Assembly (NCBI RefSeq): GCF_022809775.1
Contig: NZ_CP094380.1
Span: forward strand, 2,765,501-2,829,500
Origin: Pseudodesulfovibrio tunisiensis
Lineage (GTDB): Bacteria; Desulfobacterota; Desulfovibrionia; Desulfovibrionales; Desulfovibrionaceae
DNA length: 64,000 nucleotides
Direction: 5' to 3'
Part shown: positions 52,523 through 60,609 of the stretch, in pieces
Layout: each line of letters starts with the position of its first letter
Numbering within the stretch: the stretch's first letter is position 1
Program-made: the position numbers and the translations under genes
The notes under the pieces: generated by a model
Seen by the model: the letters and a program-made list of their open reading frames with translations, nothing else
Told to the model about the DNA's origin: nothing
Databases searched by the model: none

Positions 52523-53405
52523 TTACTGTCCGAACGAGCTGCGAAAGGCTTCAGCCACGTTTCGCAGGTTGTCGGCCCAGTCGTGGGCCATGGGGTCGGC
52601 CTTGATCACGTTGCCGTGGATGGCGTCGGCAATGATGCGCGCTGATTTCTCCGAGAACTGGGGCTGGACGAAGATGACGCGGATGCTGTTTGCCCGGGCG
52701 TAGTCCACGAGCTCGGCCAGTCCGCGGCGGGCGGGGCGCCTTGCCTTCCTTTTCCACGGGAATCTGGTTCAGGTGGAATTCCCGGGCAAAGTAGCCCCAT
52801 GCCGGATGATAGACCATGAAGGGCGCGCCTTCGGGCACCTTGGCGAACAGATGGCGCAGGTCCGAGTCGAGCAGGTCCACTTCCTGAAGAAAGGTTTCGT
52901 AGTTGGCCTCGTAGGCCTTGCGATTGGCCGGGTCGGTCTTGGCAAGGGCAAGGTGGATGGTGCGCGCGATGTTTCGGACAAGGGCGGGCGAGGTCCAGAT
53001 GTGCGGGTCGAGGCTGGCATGCCCGTGCCCGGATTCGGCCTTGTGTTCGTGCCCGTGCCTGTGCGCGGCCATGGGCATTTTGGTGATGCCCATGTCGGCC
53101 TGAACCACGGCGAGATCGGGATTGGCGGCCTTGAATCGGGGCAGCCACACGTTTTCGAATCCCACGCCGATGGCCACGTAGAGCCGGGCCTTGGCAATGG
53201 CAGTCATCTGGCTGGGCTTGGGCTCGTAGCTGTGGGGCTCGTCCCCGGGACCGACCATGACGGACACGTCCACCATGTCGCCACCGATGCGCTGAACGAA
53301 ATACTGGACGGGTTCAATGCCCGTGACCACGGGCAGGGGCTGGGCCGGGGCAAGGGCCGGAAGCAGGATCAGGCACAGCGCGGTCAGCAATGCAAAACGT
53401 TTCAT
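52523..53405 (-). pseudogene. znuA: Zinc ABC transporter substrate-binding protein, frameshifted
   Basis: A ZnuA-type (cluster A-I) metal-binding protein. Signal peptide (LLPALAPAQP), zinc-site histidine in GPGDEPHSYEPKPSQ, a His-rich loop (AAHRHGHEHKAESGHGH), DPHIWTSP and VYHPAWGYFAREF are in the first frame. The end (DYARANSIRVIFVQPQFSEKSA, GNVIKADPMAHDW) is in another. One extra base within the GC-rich stretch 52721-52739 separates them; 883 bases equal 294 codons plus one. Intact length would be 293 residues. No znuB or znuC follows. GGAGGG precedes the ATG. Confidence 0.85.
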
Positions 53406-53531
53406 GGGGAATCCCTCCAAGGAATGAAAACATTTTTATGTGACCAATTCGCGGGCCGGTGTCAACGTCGGCGGATTCCCGGCGGTCCGGTCCCGCCGGA
53501 GCGGGACCGGACCTCGAGGTGTGCGGCCTGA

Positions 53532-53987
53532 TCAGGGTCGTCTTCGGAACAGGCCGAGGCCGAGAAAGAGGTTGGCAAGAAGGCTCAGACCGAACACGGC
53601 CTTGATCCAGAGGGGAACGTCGCCCGTGTCACCCTGCGGGCGCGAGGCATGTCCTGCGTTGTCCACAGGAAAGGCAAAGGCCAGCCTGTGGCCCATGCCG
53701 CCGTTGACAACGGCGCGCCATTCCCCGGGCCGATCCGGCTGGAAGAAGAATCTGCCTTCCTGATCCGTCAGGCCGGAGGCATAGGACTCGGGCTCGTCGG
53801 GAGCGAATATTTCGGTTTCGCAGAAGCACATGGCCTCGCCCGTGGTAAACGCCGCACGGAATCCGATCGCGGCGGTGCCGTCCACGAGGTGGTAGTTCAT
53901 GCCGTGCGCCAGAGCGGCTGTGGTCAGTGTCAGGACAAGGACCGCCGTCCCGAGCGGAACGGCGGCGAATTTCATGATCCGGAACAT
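53532..53987 (-). CDS. NikL-like exported metal-uptake accessory protein
   Basis: A 151-residue protein with a signal peptide ending ...AALAHG, so the mature N-terminus carries a conserved His-Gly. The body is a single beta-sandwich (GEAMCFCETEIFAPDEPESYASGLTDQEGRFFFQPDRPGEW, GMGHRLAFAFPV) with a C-terminal membrane helix (WIKAVFGLSLLANLFLGLGLF). This is the layout of NikL-type accessory subunits of nickel uptake systems. It starts directly after the DUF4198 stop (TAGATG). Metal identity is inferred, not shown. Confidence 0.7.
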   Translation of the reverse strand: MFRIMKFAAVPLGTAVLVLTLTTAALAHGMNYHLVDGTAAIGFRAAFTTGEAMCFCETEIFAPDEPESYASGLTDQEGRFFFQPDRPGEWRAVVNGGMGHRLAFAFPVDNAGHASRPQGDTGDVPLWIKAVFGLSLLANLFLGLGLFRRRP

Positions 53988-54758
53988 CTACTTCACCTCG
54001 AATGCCAGAACCGCGCGCATGACGTGGGAGTCGTACTCCTCGGTGGGCTGGTCCAGCACGTGCTGCACGCGCACCATCCATACGCCGGGAGCCGTGATCT
54101 TCAGCCTGGCCCGGCCTTCGCCGTAGGGCTCGGTGAAGTAGGCAAAGGTGTTGGGCGTGAGGGTGAACCCGTCATAGGTGGCGACCATGGATTCCGGGAC
54201 AAAGGGCCTGCCCTGATACAGGAAGGTGAATTCGATCTCGTCACCGGGCTTTGCCTGCGTCGGATCGGTCACGGGCACGATTTCCAGAGCATGGCCCACA
54301 ACGGTCCCGTATGCGTTGTCCGGCTTGCCCACGGTCATCAGGGTCTTGCAGAATTTTTCGTATTTGCCGCTGTGGATCACGCCTTTCAGGCCTTTTTTCG
54401 AAGCCTGCTTCCAGCCGCGCTTCGTCTGGGTCCAGATCACGCCCTTGCGGTGTCCGGCAAGGATCGCGGTGCCTTCATGCAGCGGCTCGACGCGGCCGTC
54501 CAGCGTCATGAGCACTTCGTTCGGAGTCAGGGACAGGGCGGTCTTCTTTCCGGCCAGCAGCATCTCGACTTCGACCTGCGCCGGAGGTTCCATTTCCTCG
54601 CTGATCATGAATACGTGTGCGGAAACCACGCTGAACGGAACAATGGCCCCTTTCTGTGCGGTACATTGCACGGGCTTGAGAAGGAATTCGTGTGCCGAGG
54701 CCGGACCGCAGAGCAGGGCCAGAGCGAACATCAGGGTGAAGACGATGCGTTTTTTCAT
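53988..54758 (-). CDS. DUF4198 periplasmic metal-uptake protein (NikK-like)
   Basis: A 256-residue exported protein. The signal peptide ends SAHEFLLKP, placing a conserved His at the mature N-terminus, and the DUF4198 pattern runs on (IVPFSVVSAHVFM, GHALEIVPVTDPTQAKPGDEIEFTFLYQGRPFV, YFTEPYGEGRARLKITAPGVWMVRV). DUF4198 proteins occur with nickel/cobalt ECF transporters. Here it heads a two-gene operon with the NikL-like protein, next to znuA, but no permease is present in the window. Confidence 0.82.
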   Translation of the reverse strand: MKKRIVFTLMFALALLCGPASAHEFLLKPVQCTAQKGAIVPFSVVSAHVFMISEEMEPPAQVEVEMLLAGKKTALSLTPNEVLMTLDGRVEPLHEGTAILAGHRKGVIWTQTKRGWKQASKKGLKGVIHSGKYEKFCKTLMTVGKPDNAYGTVVGHALEIVPVTDPTQAKPGDEIEFTFLYQGRPFVPESMVATYDGFTLTPNTFAYFTEPYGEGRARLKITAPGVWMVRVQHVLDQPTEEYDSHVMRAVLAFEVK

Positions 54759-54898
54759 GGAACACTCCGTTTTGTGGTTGAAAGGGTGTTTGTTGTTACG
54801 AATTTAAAAAACGTATGTCAACAAAGACACGAAAGGATGATAGTTCAAATTATTCGGAGAGCTGGACTGGGAAGGGCAAAGGCCGTAAAGGCTTGGGC

Positions 54899-55942
54899 AT
54901 GAACGGTTTCGAGACGATTGACCCCGAGCTTGTGGCGCAATTGGCCCGGCCCCTGAAAATCCGGGGCAGGCAGGTGGCAAACCGGCTGTGGCTCGCGCCC
55001 ATGGCCGGTTTGGGACATGTGGCGTTTCGCGAGGTGCTGGACGGATACGGCGGGTGCGGCCTGCTGTTCACGGAGATGTGCACGGCCCGGGGCCTGCCCA
55101 CGGAAAAGCCGTCGCGGTCGAGCGTGTTCCGCTGGCGCGAGGAGGAACTGCCTCGGCTGGTGTGCCAGCTCATGGGCGGCGATCCTCGGGAAATGGCCGA
55201 GGCGGCGAAACGCGTGGAGCGGGAAGGATTCTTCGGGGTGGACGTGAACATGGGGTGCTCGGTGTCCGGCGTGGTCAAGCGCCATGCCGGGGCCGACCTG
55301 CTCCGCCATCCGGACCGGGCCGAAGCCGTGGTCCGGGCCATTCGCGAGGCCGTGGACATTCCGATGTTCGTCAAGTTCCGCACGGGCTGGGACAGCGATC
55401 CCTCGGGCGCGGTGGCTCTGGCCCGGCGCTTTCAGGAAATCGGGGTCGACTGTCTGGTGTTTCATCCCCGGGTCGCCCCGGACAGGCGGACCCGGCCGCC
55501 CGAGCTGGAACACATCCGGCTGGTGCGCGAGGCCGTGGACATCCCGGTGATCGGCAACGGCAACGTGTGTCTGCCCGATGACTGTGCCCGGATGCTGGAG
55601 GCCACGGGCTGTCACGGCGTGTCCATAGGCCGCATGGCCGTTGCCCGGCCGTGGCTGTTCGCCGAGTGGACCGGACTCGGCGTGCCGGAATCGGACAATC
55701 CCTATCTGGACCTGGGCCTGCGCGTGTGCGACAGTCTGGAGCGACATTACGACCCGACCCGCGCCATCAAGCTGTATCGGAAGTTCCTGATCTACTACGC
55801 GGCCAATTTCGCCTATGGCCACAGCCTGCTGTCCCGGCTGGGCAAGGGAACCACCATGGGCGCGATGCGCGAGAATCTGTGCGAACTCGTGCGGCCGGAC
55901 ATGTCGATTTCCCGGCGGCCCAATGCGCTGCTGTTTTCCTGA
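54899..55942 (+). CDS. tRNA-dihydrouridine synthase family protein
   Basis: A 347-residue flavin TIM-barrel enzyme that reduces uridines in tRNA D-loops. LWLAPMAGLGHVAFREVL (FMN site) opens the barrel, LLFTEMCTARGL follows, and the active-site cysteine lies in VDVNMGCSVSGVVKRHAGADLL; the usual Pro after Cys is Ser. VFHPRVAPDRRTRPPELEHI and IGNGNVCLPDDC follow. The ATG at 54899 is used; a longer start at 54815 would add 28 low-similarity residues from AT-rich DNA. A cyclase-family gene begins 13 bases after the stop, so the two are likely co-transcribed. Confidence 0.9.
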   Translation: MNGFETIDPELVAQLARPLKIRGRQVANRLWLAPMAGLGHVAFREVLDGYGGCGLLFTEMCTARGLPTEKPSRSSVFRWREEELPRLVCQLMGGDPREMAEAAKRVEREGFFGVDVNMGCSVSGVVKRHAGADLLRHPDRAEAVVRAIREAVDIPMFVKFRTGWDSDPSGAVALARRFQEIGVDCLVFHPRVAPDRRTRPPELEHIRLVREAVDIPVIGNGNVCLPDDCARMLEATGCHGVSIGRMAVARPWLFAEWTGLGVPESDNPYLDLGLRVCDSLERHYDPTRAIKLYRKFLIYYAANFAYGHSLLSRLGKGTTMGAMRENLCELVRPDMSISRRPNALLFS

Positions 55943-55955
55943 AGGAGGAAGAGCC

Positions 55956-56591
55956 ATGCACGTGATCGATCTTTCCCACACCGTGGTCACGGACATGCCC
56001 GTGTATCCGGGTGATGACGGCGTTTCCGTGCAACGCGTCCGCGAAATCGGGCGGGACGGGTATTCCCTGACGAATCTGTCCATGAGCACCCATTCGGGAA
56101 CGCATGTGGACATTGCCGCGCACATGCATGCGGAGGCCCCGGCCATGGACTGGCTCGGCCCGGCAAACTTTGCGGGCTGGGGCGCGGTGCTGGACCTGAC
56201 GCACAGCCCGAACCGGTTCATCGATGCGGACGATTTCGCGCCTCTGGCCGGCATGGAAGGGCTGGACTTCATCCTCATCCGCACGGGCTGGGACGCGAAA
56301 TGGGGGGCGCCCGAGTATTTCCGGGACCACAAGTACCTGACGCCCACGGCCTGCCGGTATCTGGCCGGGCTGGACCTCAAGGGAATCGGCATGGACTTCC
56401 CCAGTCCGGACCCTTTGGACAGCCGGGATTTCGCGGCGCATCGACTGGTGCTTGGCGCCGGGCTGGTGGCCGTGGAAAATCTGGCCAATCTGGGCGAACT
56501 GCCGTCCGAGGGGTTCGTGTTCACGGCCCTGCCTCTGAAGATCGCCGGGGGAGACGGTTCCCCGGTGCGCGCCGCTGCCATCGTGTTCTGA
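55956..56591 (+). CDS. Cyclase-family metal-dependent hydrolase (kynurenine formamidase-like)
   Basis: A 211-residue member of the cyclase family: DLSHTVVTDMPVYPGD, the metal-binding motif STHSGTHVDIAAHMH (HxGTHxDxxxH), RTGWDAKWG, and GMDFPSPDPLD with terminal KIAGGDGSPVRAAAI. Such enzymes hydrolyse amides or lactone-like bonds with a divalent metal; kynurenine formamidase is the best-known example. GAAGGAGG before the ATG fixes the start. The substrate is not inferable from context. Confidence 0.88.
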   Translation: MHVIDLSHTVVTDMPVYPGDDGVSVQRVREIGRDGYSLTNLSMSTHSGTHVDIAAHMHAEAPAMDWLGPANFAGWGAVLDLTHSPNRFIDADDFAPLAGMEGLDFILIRTGWDAKWGAPEYFRDHKYLTPTACRYLAGLDLKGIGMDFPSPDPLDSRDFAAHRLVLGAGLVAVENLANLGELPSEGFVFTALPLKIAGGDGSPVRAAAIVF

Positions 56592-56680
56592 TTTTTCCGC
56601 TTGTCCTTGTCACGCCTTTCGCGAGCCTGTATAGTTCGCACAATCGAGCAAACCCCTGTTCAATCCGCAGCGGAGGCACC

Positions 56681-58090
56681 ATGGCCGGATCAGGCCCGCC
56701 CGAAGGCGAAATCGCACAGCCGTATCATTATCTGTCCAGCGACGAGGAACGCTTCGAATACGTGACCGAACGCATCCGCGACAAGCTGGCGGATTATGAC
56801 GGGTACGACTTCTCCATGGTTCAGGTTCGGGCCCTGAACATCTTTTTCGAGCTGAGTCAGGAGCTGCGCGGTCGGCAGATGTTCTATGCCGTGTGCATGA
56901 TGCTGCCCCGCATCCTGTTCGATCTGGACAGCGCCATCTACATTCTGGAGGACGAGGAGACCTTTTCCCTTGCCGGGACCTCGGGACCGTCCTCGGTCCA
57001 TCCGTCCACGCGCGGCTGGGACGAAGTCTTTCGCGAGCATCCGGTTCAGGCCGGGGACACGATGTTCATCCCCATTCCCTGCAATCCCGGGTACACGGAC
57101 CTGCTCCCCTTTGAACCTCCCCACAACATCATCGGCAATTTCCAGCTTTCGCCCTGCCGGGATCTGCCCGGCCATGTCCAACTGTTTCTGGAAAAATACG
57201 TGAACCGCATCGGGTTCCAGTTGCATCATCGCATCATTCGGGCCCGGAATCGGGAGCACATCACGTTCATCAAGAATCTGGTGCAGGACATCGGGCACAA
57301 CGTGATCGTGCCCAACATGTATTTCAAGCTGTATTTCAACCGATTGCAGCGCGGCATCAAGGACCTGCATCTTCAGGTGCAGGAAGTGCTGGCCCTGATG
57401 GCCGAGTGCGGCAGCGACGACTGCATCCGGACCGGGAACTCCCTGGCCCGGACAACGGCGGGCATCGAGGCCCAGTATCAGGAAATCTACCGCCATTACG
57501 AAGCCACGAGCATGTTTCTGGAGACCCTGCTCAGGCAGCGGCATTTCGAGGAAGGTCGGTATGTGCTGGAAAAGCATGCCTACAACCTGCGTACCCATGT
57601 GCTGGAGCCGCAGCTCGAACGCTATGCCCAGAGTTTCGAGGACCGGGGCATACAGGTGGGGTGTGCACTGGGCGGCCCGCCGGATCAGGTGGTGCGCGTG
57701 GTCATGGACCGGGGCCTGATTTCCCAGGTGGTGGCGAATTTCTTTTCCAATGCGGTCAAGTACACGGAGGAGGGCAACCTGCCGGATGGCTCCAGAGGCA
57801 AGCATCTTTCCTACGGCTGGAAGATCATCAAGGATTTCTTCGGCAAGGAGGTTCCCGCTGTCAAGGTGTGGGTCACCACCACGGGCGCACCCCTGAAGCT
57901 TGACGATCCCATGACCGTGTTCCAGCCCGGATTCCGCGCGGACAACGTGCAGCGCGAGGAAGGATCAGGCCGGGGACTCTATTTCGTACGGCAGGTGGTG
58001 GAACTGCATCACGGCAAGGTCGGATACAGCTACCGCAACGGGGCCAACGAATTCCATTTCATTCTTCCGCTTGTCCAGTTTGCGGAGTGA
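56681..58090 (+). CDS. Atypical sensor histidine kinase
   Basis: A 469-residue protein without membrane segments. The N-terminal half (about 25-190) is GAF-like (ALNIFFELSQELRG...LDSAIYILEDEETFSL). A long helical region follows with FIKNLVQDIGHNVIVPNMYFK as a possible H-box, then an HATPase domain (VVANFFSNAVKYTEEGN, GSGRGLYFVRQVVELHHGKVGY). The H-box is not canonical (no HE/HD next to the histidine). GGAGG precedes the ATG at 56681. No response regulator is adjacent; the stop lies 8 bases from the convergent permease gene. Confidence 0.75.
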   Translation: MAGSGPPEGEIAQPYHYLSSDEERFEYVTERIRDKLADYDGYDFSMVQVRALNIFFELSQELRGRQMFYAVCMMLPRILFDLDSAIYILEDEETFSLAGTSGPSSVHPSTRGWDEVFREHPVQAGDTMFIPIPCNPGYTDLLPFEPPHNIIGNFQLSPCRDLPGHVQLFLEKYVNRIGFQLHHRIIRARNREHITFIKNLVQDIGHNVIVPNMYFKLYFNRLQRGIKDLHLQVQEVLALMAECGSDDCIRTGNSLARTTAGIEAQYQEIYRHYEATSMFLETLLRQRHFEEGRYVLEKHAYNLRTHVLEPQLERYAQSFEDRGIQVGCALGGPPDQVVRVVMDRGLISQVVANFFSNAVKYTEEGNLPDGSRGKHLSYGWKIIKDFFGKEVPAVKVWVTTTGAPLKLDDPMTVFQPGFRADNVQREEGSGRGLYFVRQVVELHHGKVGYSYRNGANEFHFILPLVQFAE

Positions 58091-58097
58091 TCCGGAT

Positions 58098-59213
58098 TCA
58101 TTCCGTTGGTTTCGGCCTTGAACCCGCGCTGTCCAGCCAGCGTCGGTAGTAGGCCAGACACAGGCAGGTCATGGGCAGGGCCAGAATCAGGCCCAGAAAA
58201 CCCAGCAGCTTGCCCCACAGGGACAGGGAAAGCAGGATCATCCACGGGGAAAGGCCCATGCTCCTGCCCTGGATGCGCGGCACCAGAAATCCGTCCTGAA
58301 TCACCTGCACCGCAGCCATGACGCCCAGCGCCAGCCCCATTCCCAGCCAGACCGAATGGCCGGCCTCCAGCGCGTTCACGGCCCCGAGAAAGGCCACGGG
58401 CAGGATGCCGATGGTGGACAGGTAGGGCGCGATGTTGAGCAGGCCGATGCCCAGTCCCAGAACAATGCCCAGAGGCAGACCTATGAGCGCGAATCCCGTG
58501 GCCAGCAGGATTCCCGTCAGCATGGCGATGAGGAACTGGCTGCGGAAATAGCGGTTCATGGTGTCCAGAAATTCGTTTGCGAATTCCACGGTCGCATCGC
58601 GGTAGCGTTCCGGGAGATAGTCCTTCCACCCGCTTCGAATCCTGCCGAAATCCGCGAGCAGGAAGACCAGATAGAGCAGCACCACGAAGATCACCACCAG
58701 CCCCAGAACCACGTCCGCCGTGCCCGAAATCACGCCCCAGACTCCGGGCAGCACCTTTTTTGCCGTTGTCTCGGCCAGTTTGACGAATCCCTGATCCGAA
58801 AAGAATTCCTGCACTTCGGGCCGCTGAACCAGTTCGCGCAGCCATTCCCACAGGTCCGGGGGCAGGCTGGCCGCGGCCTTGCGGGCCAGCTCCGAATTGC
58901 CGACCAGTCCCTTGAGCAGGGCGCCCATGCGCGCGAACTCCCGGCCCATGACCGGAACCACCAGCCACAGGGTTGCTCCGAGGCCGCCCACGACGCCGAC
59001 CAGAGTCAGGCCCACGGCCGCGCCTCGGCTCTTCACCCCGCGCTGCACCAGCGAAACCAGCGGGTTGAGCATGTAGGCCAGCGCCAATGCCGCGGCAAAC
59101 GGCAGAAGCACGTCGGAAAGCTGCTGAAGCAGCCAGAGCAGACCGAGCACGAGCACGGCCCACAGAAAGATGCGGGCGACACGGTCAAGGGTGGAAGGCG
59201 TTTGCAAGGACAT
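58098..59213 (-). CDS. AI-2E family transporter (PerM/YdiK-like)
   Basis: A 371-residue inner-membrane protein with about eight membrane helices, starting MSLQTPSTLDRVARIFLWAVLVL; the frame is open 30 codons upstream but without sense. Typical are LPFAAALALAYMLNPLV near the N-terminus, a central amphipathic domain (about 150-250) and GLLNIAPYLSTIG, VIQDGFLVPRIQG and SLWGKLLGFLGLILALP. The family includes exporters of the AI-2 signal and sodium/proton antiporters; the substrate is unknown here. Confidence 0.9.
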   Translation of the reverse strand: MSLQTPSTLDRVARIFLWAVLVLGLLWLLQQLSDVLLPFAAALALAYMLNPLVSLVQRGVKSRGAAVGLTLVGVVGGLGATLWLVVPVMGREFARMGALLKGLVGNSELARKAAASLPPDLWEWLRELVQRPEVQEFFSDQGFVKLAETTAKKVLPGVWGVISGTADVVLGLVVIFVVLLYLVFLLADFGRIRSGWKDYLPERYRDATVEFANEFLDTMNRYFRSQFLIAMLTGILLATGFALIGLPLGIVLGLGIGLLNIAPYLSTIGILPVAFLGAVNALEAGHSVWLGMGLALGVMAAVQVIQDGFLVPRIQGRSMGLSPWMILLSLSLWGKLLGFLGLILALPMTCLCLAYYRRWLDSAGSRPKPTE

Positions 59214-59332
59214 GGCGTATCCCGGTTGTGATTGCGGACTCCGGCATTTTGTAGCAGGCGGGAACCGTTTTCTCAACCGGGATGACGGATCGACAGTTGC
59301 CATGCGCTGGTCACCGTGTCATGCAGGAACGC

Positions 59333-60484
59333 ATGATCAAGCCTTCCCTGCTCGAACTCTTTTTCCGTTTTTTTCGCCTCGGCCTGACCGCATTCGGCGG
59401 TCCGGCAATGATTCCCTACATCCGCAGGCTGGCCGTGGAGCGGCATGAGTGGCTCGACGAGGGCACCTTTCGGCTGGGCATGTCCGTGACCCAGCTCATT
59501 CCCGGGGCCACGGCCATGCAGATGGCTGCCTACGTGGGCCTGCGTGCTCGGGGAGGCGCGGGGGCGCTCGCCGCCTATTCCGGGTTCGCCCTGCCTGCGT
59601 TCCTGCTCATGCTCGGCCTGACCGTCCTCTATTTCTCGGCCCGTGATATCGTCTGGATCAGAAGTGGATTCGCAGGACTGCAACTCGTGGTCATTGCGCT
59701 GATCGGCAATGCCGCATTCAATTTTTCCCGCAAGTATCTGGATTCGGCCCGGGCATGGCTGCTTGCCGTGCTTGCCGGGGTATGGCTCGGATTCAAGGGT
59801 GACCCGGTGCTTGCTCTGGTCGTGGTGTGCACACTCGCCGTGTTCCTGTTTCGCCGGGATCAGGGCGGACCACCCCCATCGAACGTTTCGGGCGCAAGGG
59901 CCAATCTGCGCTGGGCCGTGATCTTTCTGGCCGGGCTGCTCGGCCTGCTTGCGATTCTGGCCGCGATCGATCCGAAGCTGCTCGGCCTGTCCGCGCTCAT
60001 GATGAAGATCGACAGCTTCGCGTTTGGCGGCGGGTATGTGTCCGTGCCCCTGATGCTGCATGAAGTCGTGGAGGCCCGGGCATGGATGTCCCAGTCCACG
60101 TTCATGGACGGCATTGCTCTGGGCCAGCTCACTCCCGGGCCCATCGTGATCACCGGAACCTTTGTGGGGTATGCCGTGGCCGGATTTCCCGGCGCGATTC
60201 TGGCCACGATTTCCGTGTTCGGGCCGTCGCTGGTGTTTCTGTGCGCGGTCACGCCGTTTGCGGACAGGCTGGCCGCATCGCCCGTGGCGCGCCGCGTGCT
60301 GCACGGCAGCCTCATCACCCTTGTGGGGCTCATGGCCGCCGTGACCGTCCGCTTTGCCATGGACGTGCATTGGGGAGTGCTGGAGGTGCTTTTCACGCTG
60401 GCTGCGCTCGCGGCCCTGCGCAAGGGCGTGGACATCCTCTGGGTGGTGTTGGCCTGTGCCGCGCTTTCCCCCCTGCTGTTTTGA
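59333..60484 (+). CDS. chrA: Chromate transporter family protein (ChrA-like)
   Basis: A 383-residue two-domain CHR-family protein. Each half carries the signature: LGLTAFGGPAMIPYIRR...MSVTQLIPGATAMQMAAYVG, and DSFAFGGGYVSVPLMLHEVV...IALGQLTPGPIVITGTFVGY, with about ten membrane helices. ChrA proteins can expel chromate, conferring resistance, but many are uncharacterised. The ATG at 59333 (AGGA just upstream) is preferred; ATG codons also occur at 59321 and 59282. Confidence 0.88.
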   Translation: MIKPSLLELFFRFFRLGLTAFGGPAMIPYIRRLAVERHEWLDEGTFRLGMSVTQLIPGATAMQMAAYVGLRARGGAGALAAYSGFALPAFLLMLGLTVLYFSARDIVWIRSGFAGLQLVVIALIGNAAFNFSRKYLDSARAWLLAVLAGVWLGFKGDPVLALVVVCTLAVFLFRRDQGGPPPSNVSGARANLRWAVIFLAGLLGLLAILAAIDPKLLGLSALMMKIDSFAFGGGYVSVPLMLHEVVEARAWMSQSTFMDGIALGQLTPGPIVITGTFVGYAVAGFPGAILATISVFGPSLVFLCAVTPFADRLAASPVARRVLHGSLITLVGLMAAVTVRFAMDVHWGVLEVLFTLAALAALRKGVDILWVVLACAALSPLLF

Positions 60485-60609
60485 TCGGCCAATCAACGTG
60501 CGAACGTTGACACTTGCGTTACAAGTTATCTACAAGTGAATTAAGTCATTAAAGGTTTTTTTCGTGAACAATGCCGCTGGCGGTTGGAGCCATCAACATC
60601 GGGGGTGCT

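Noticed and set aside
53405..53460. A Zur box upstream of znuA (AACATTTTTATGT-like)
   Set aside because: The symmetry is short and does not match a Zur consensus well enough to report.
60507..60531. A sigma-70 promoter (TTGACA) before the chemoreceptor gene
   Set aside because: No acceptable -10 box lies at the right distance; the inverted repeat ACTTG/CAAGT nearby is too short to interpret.
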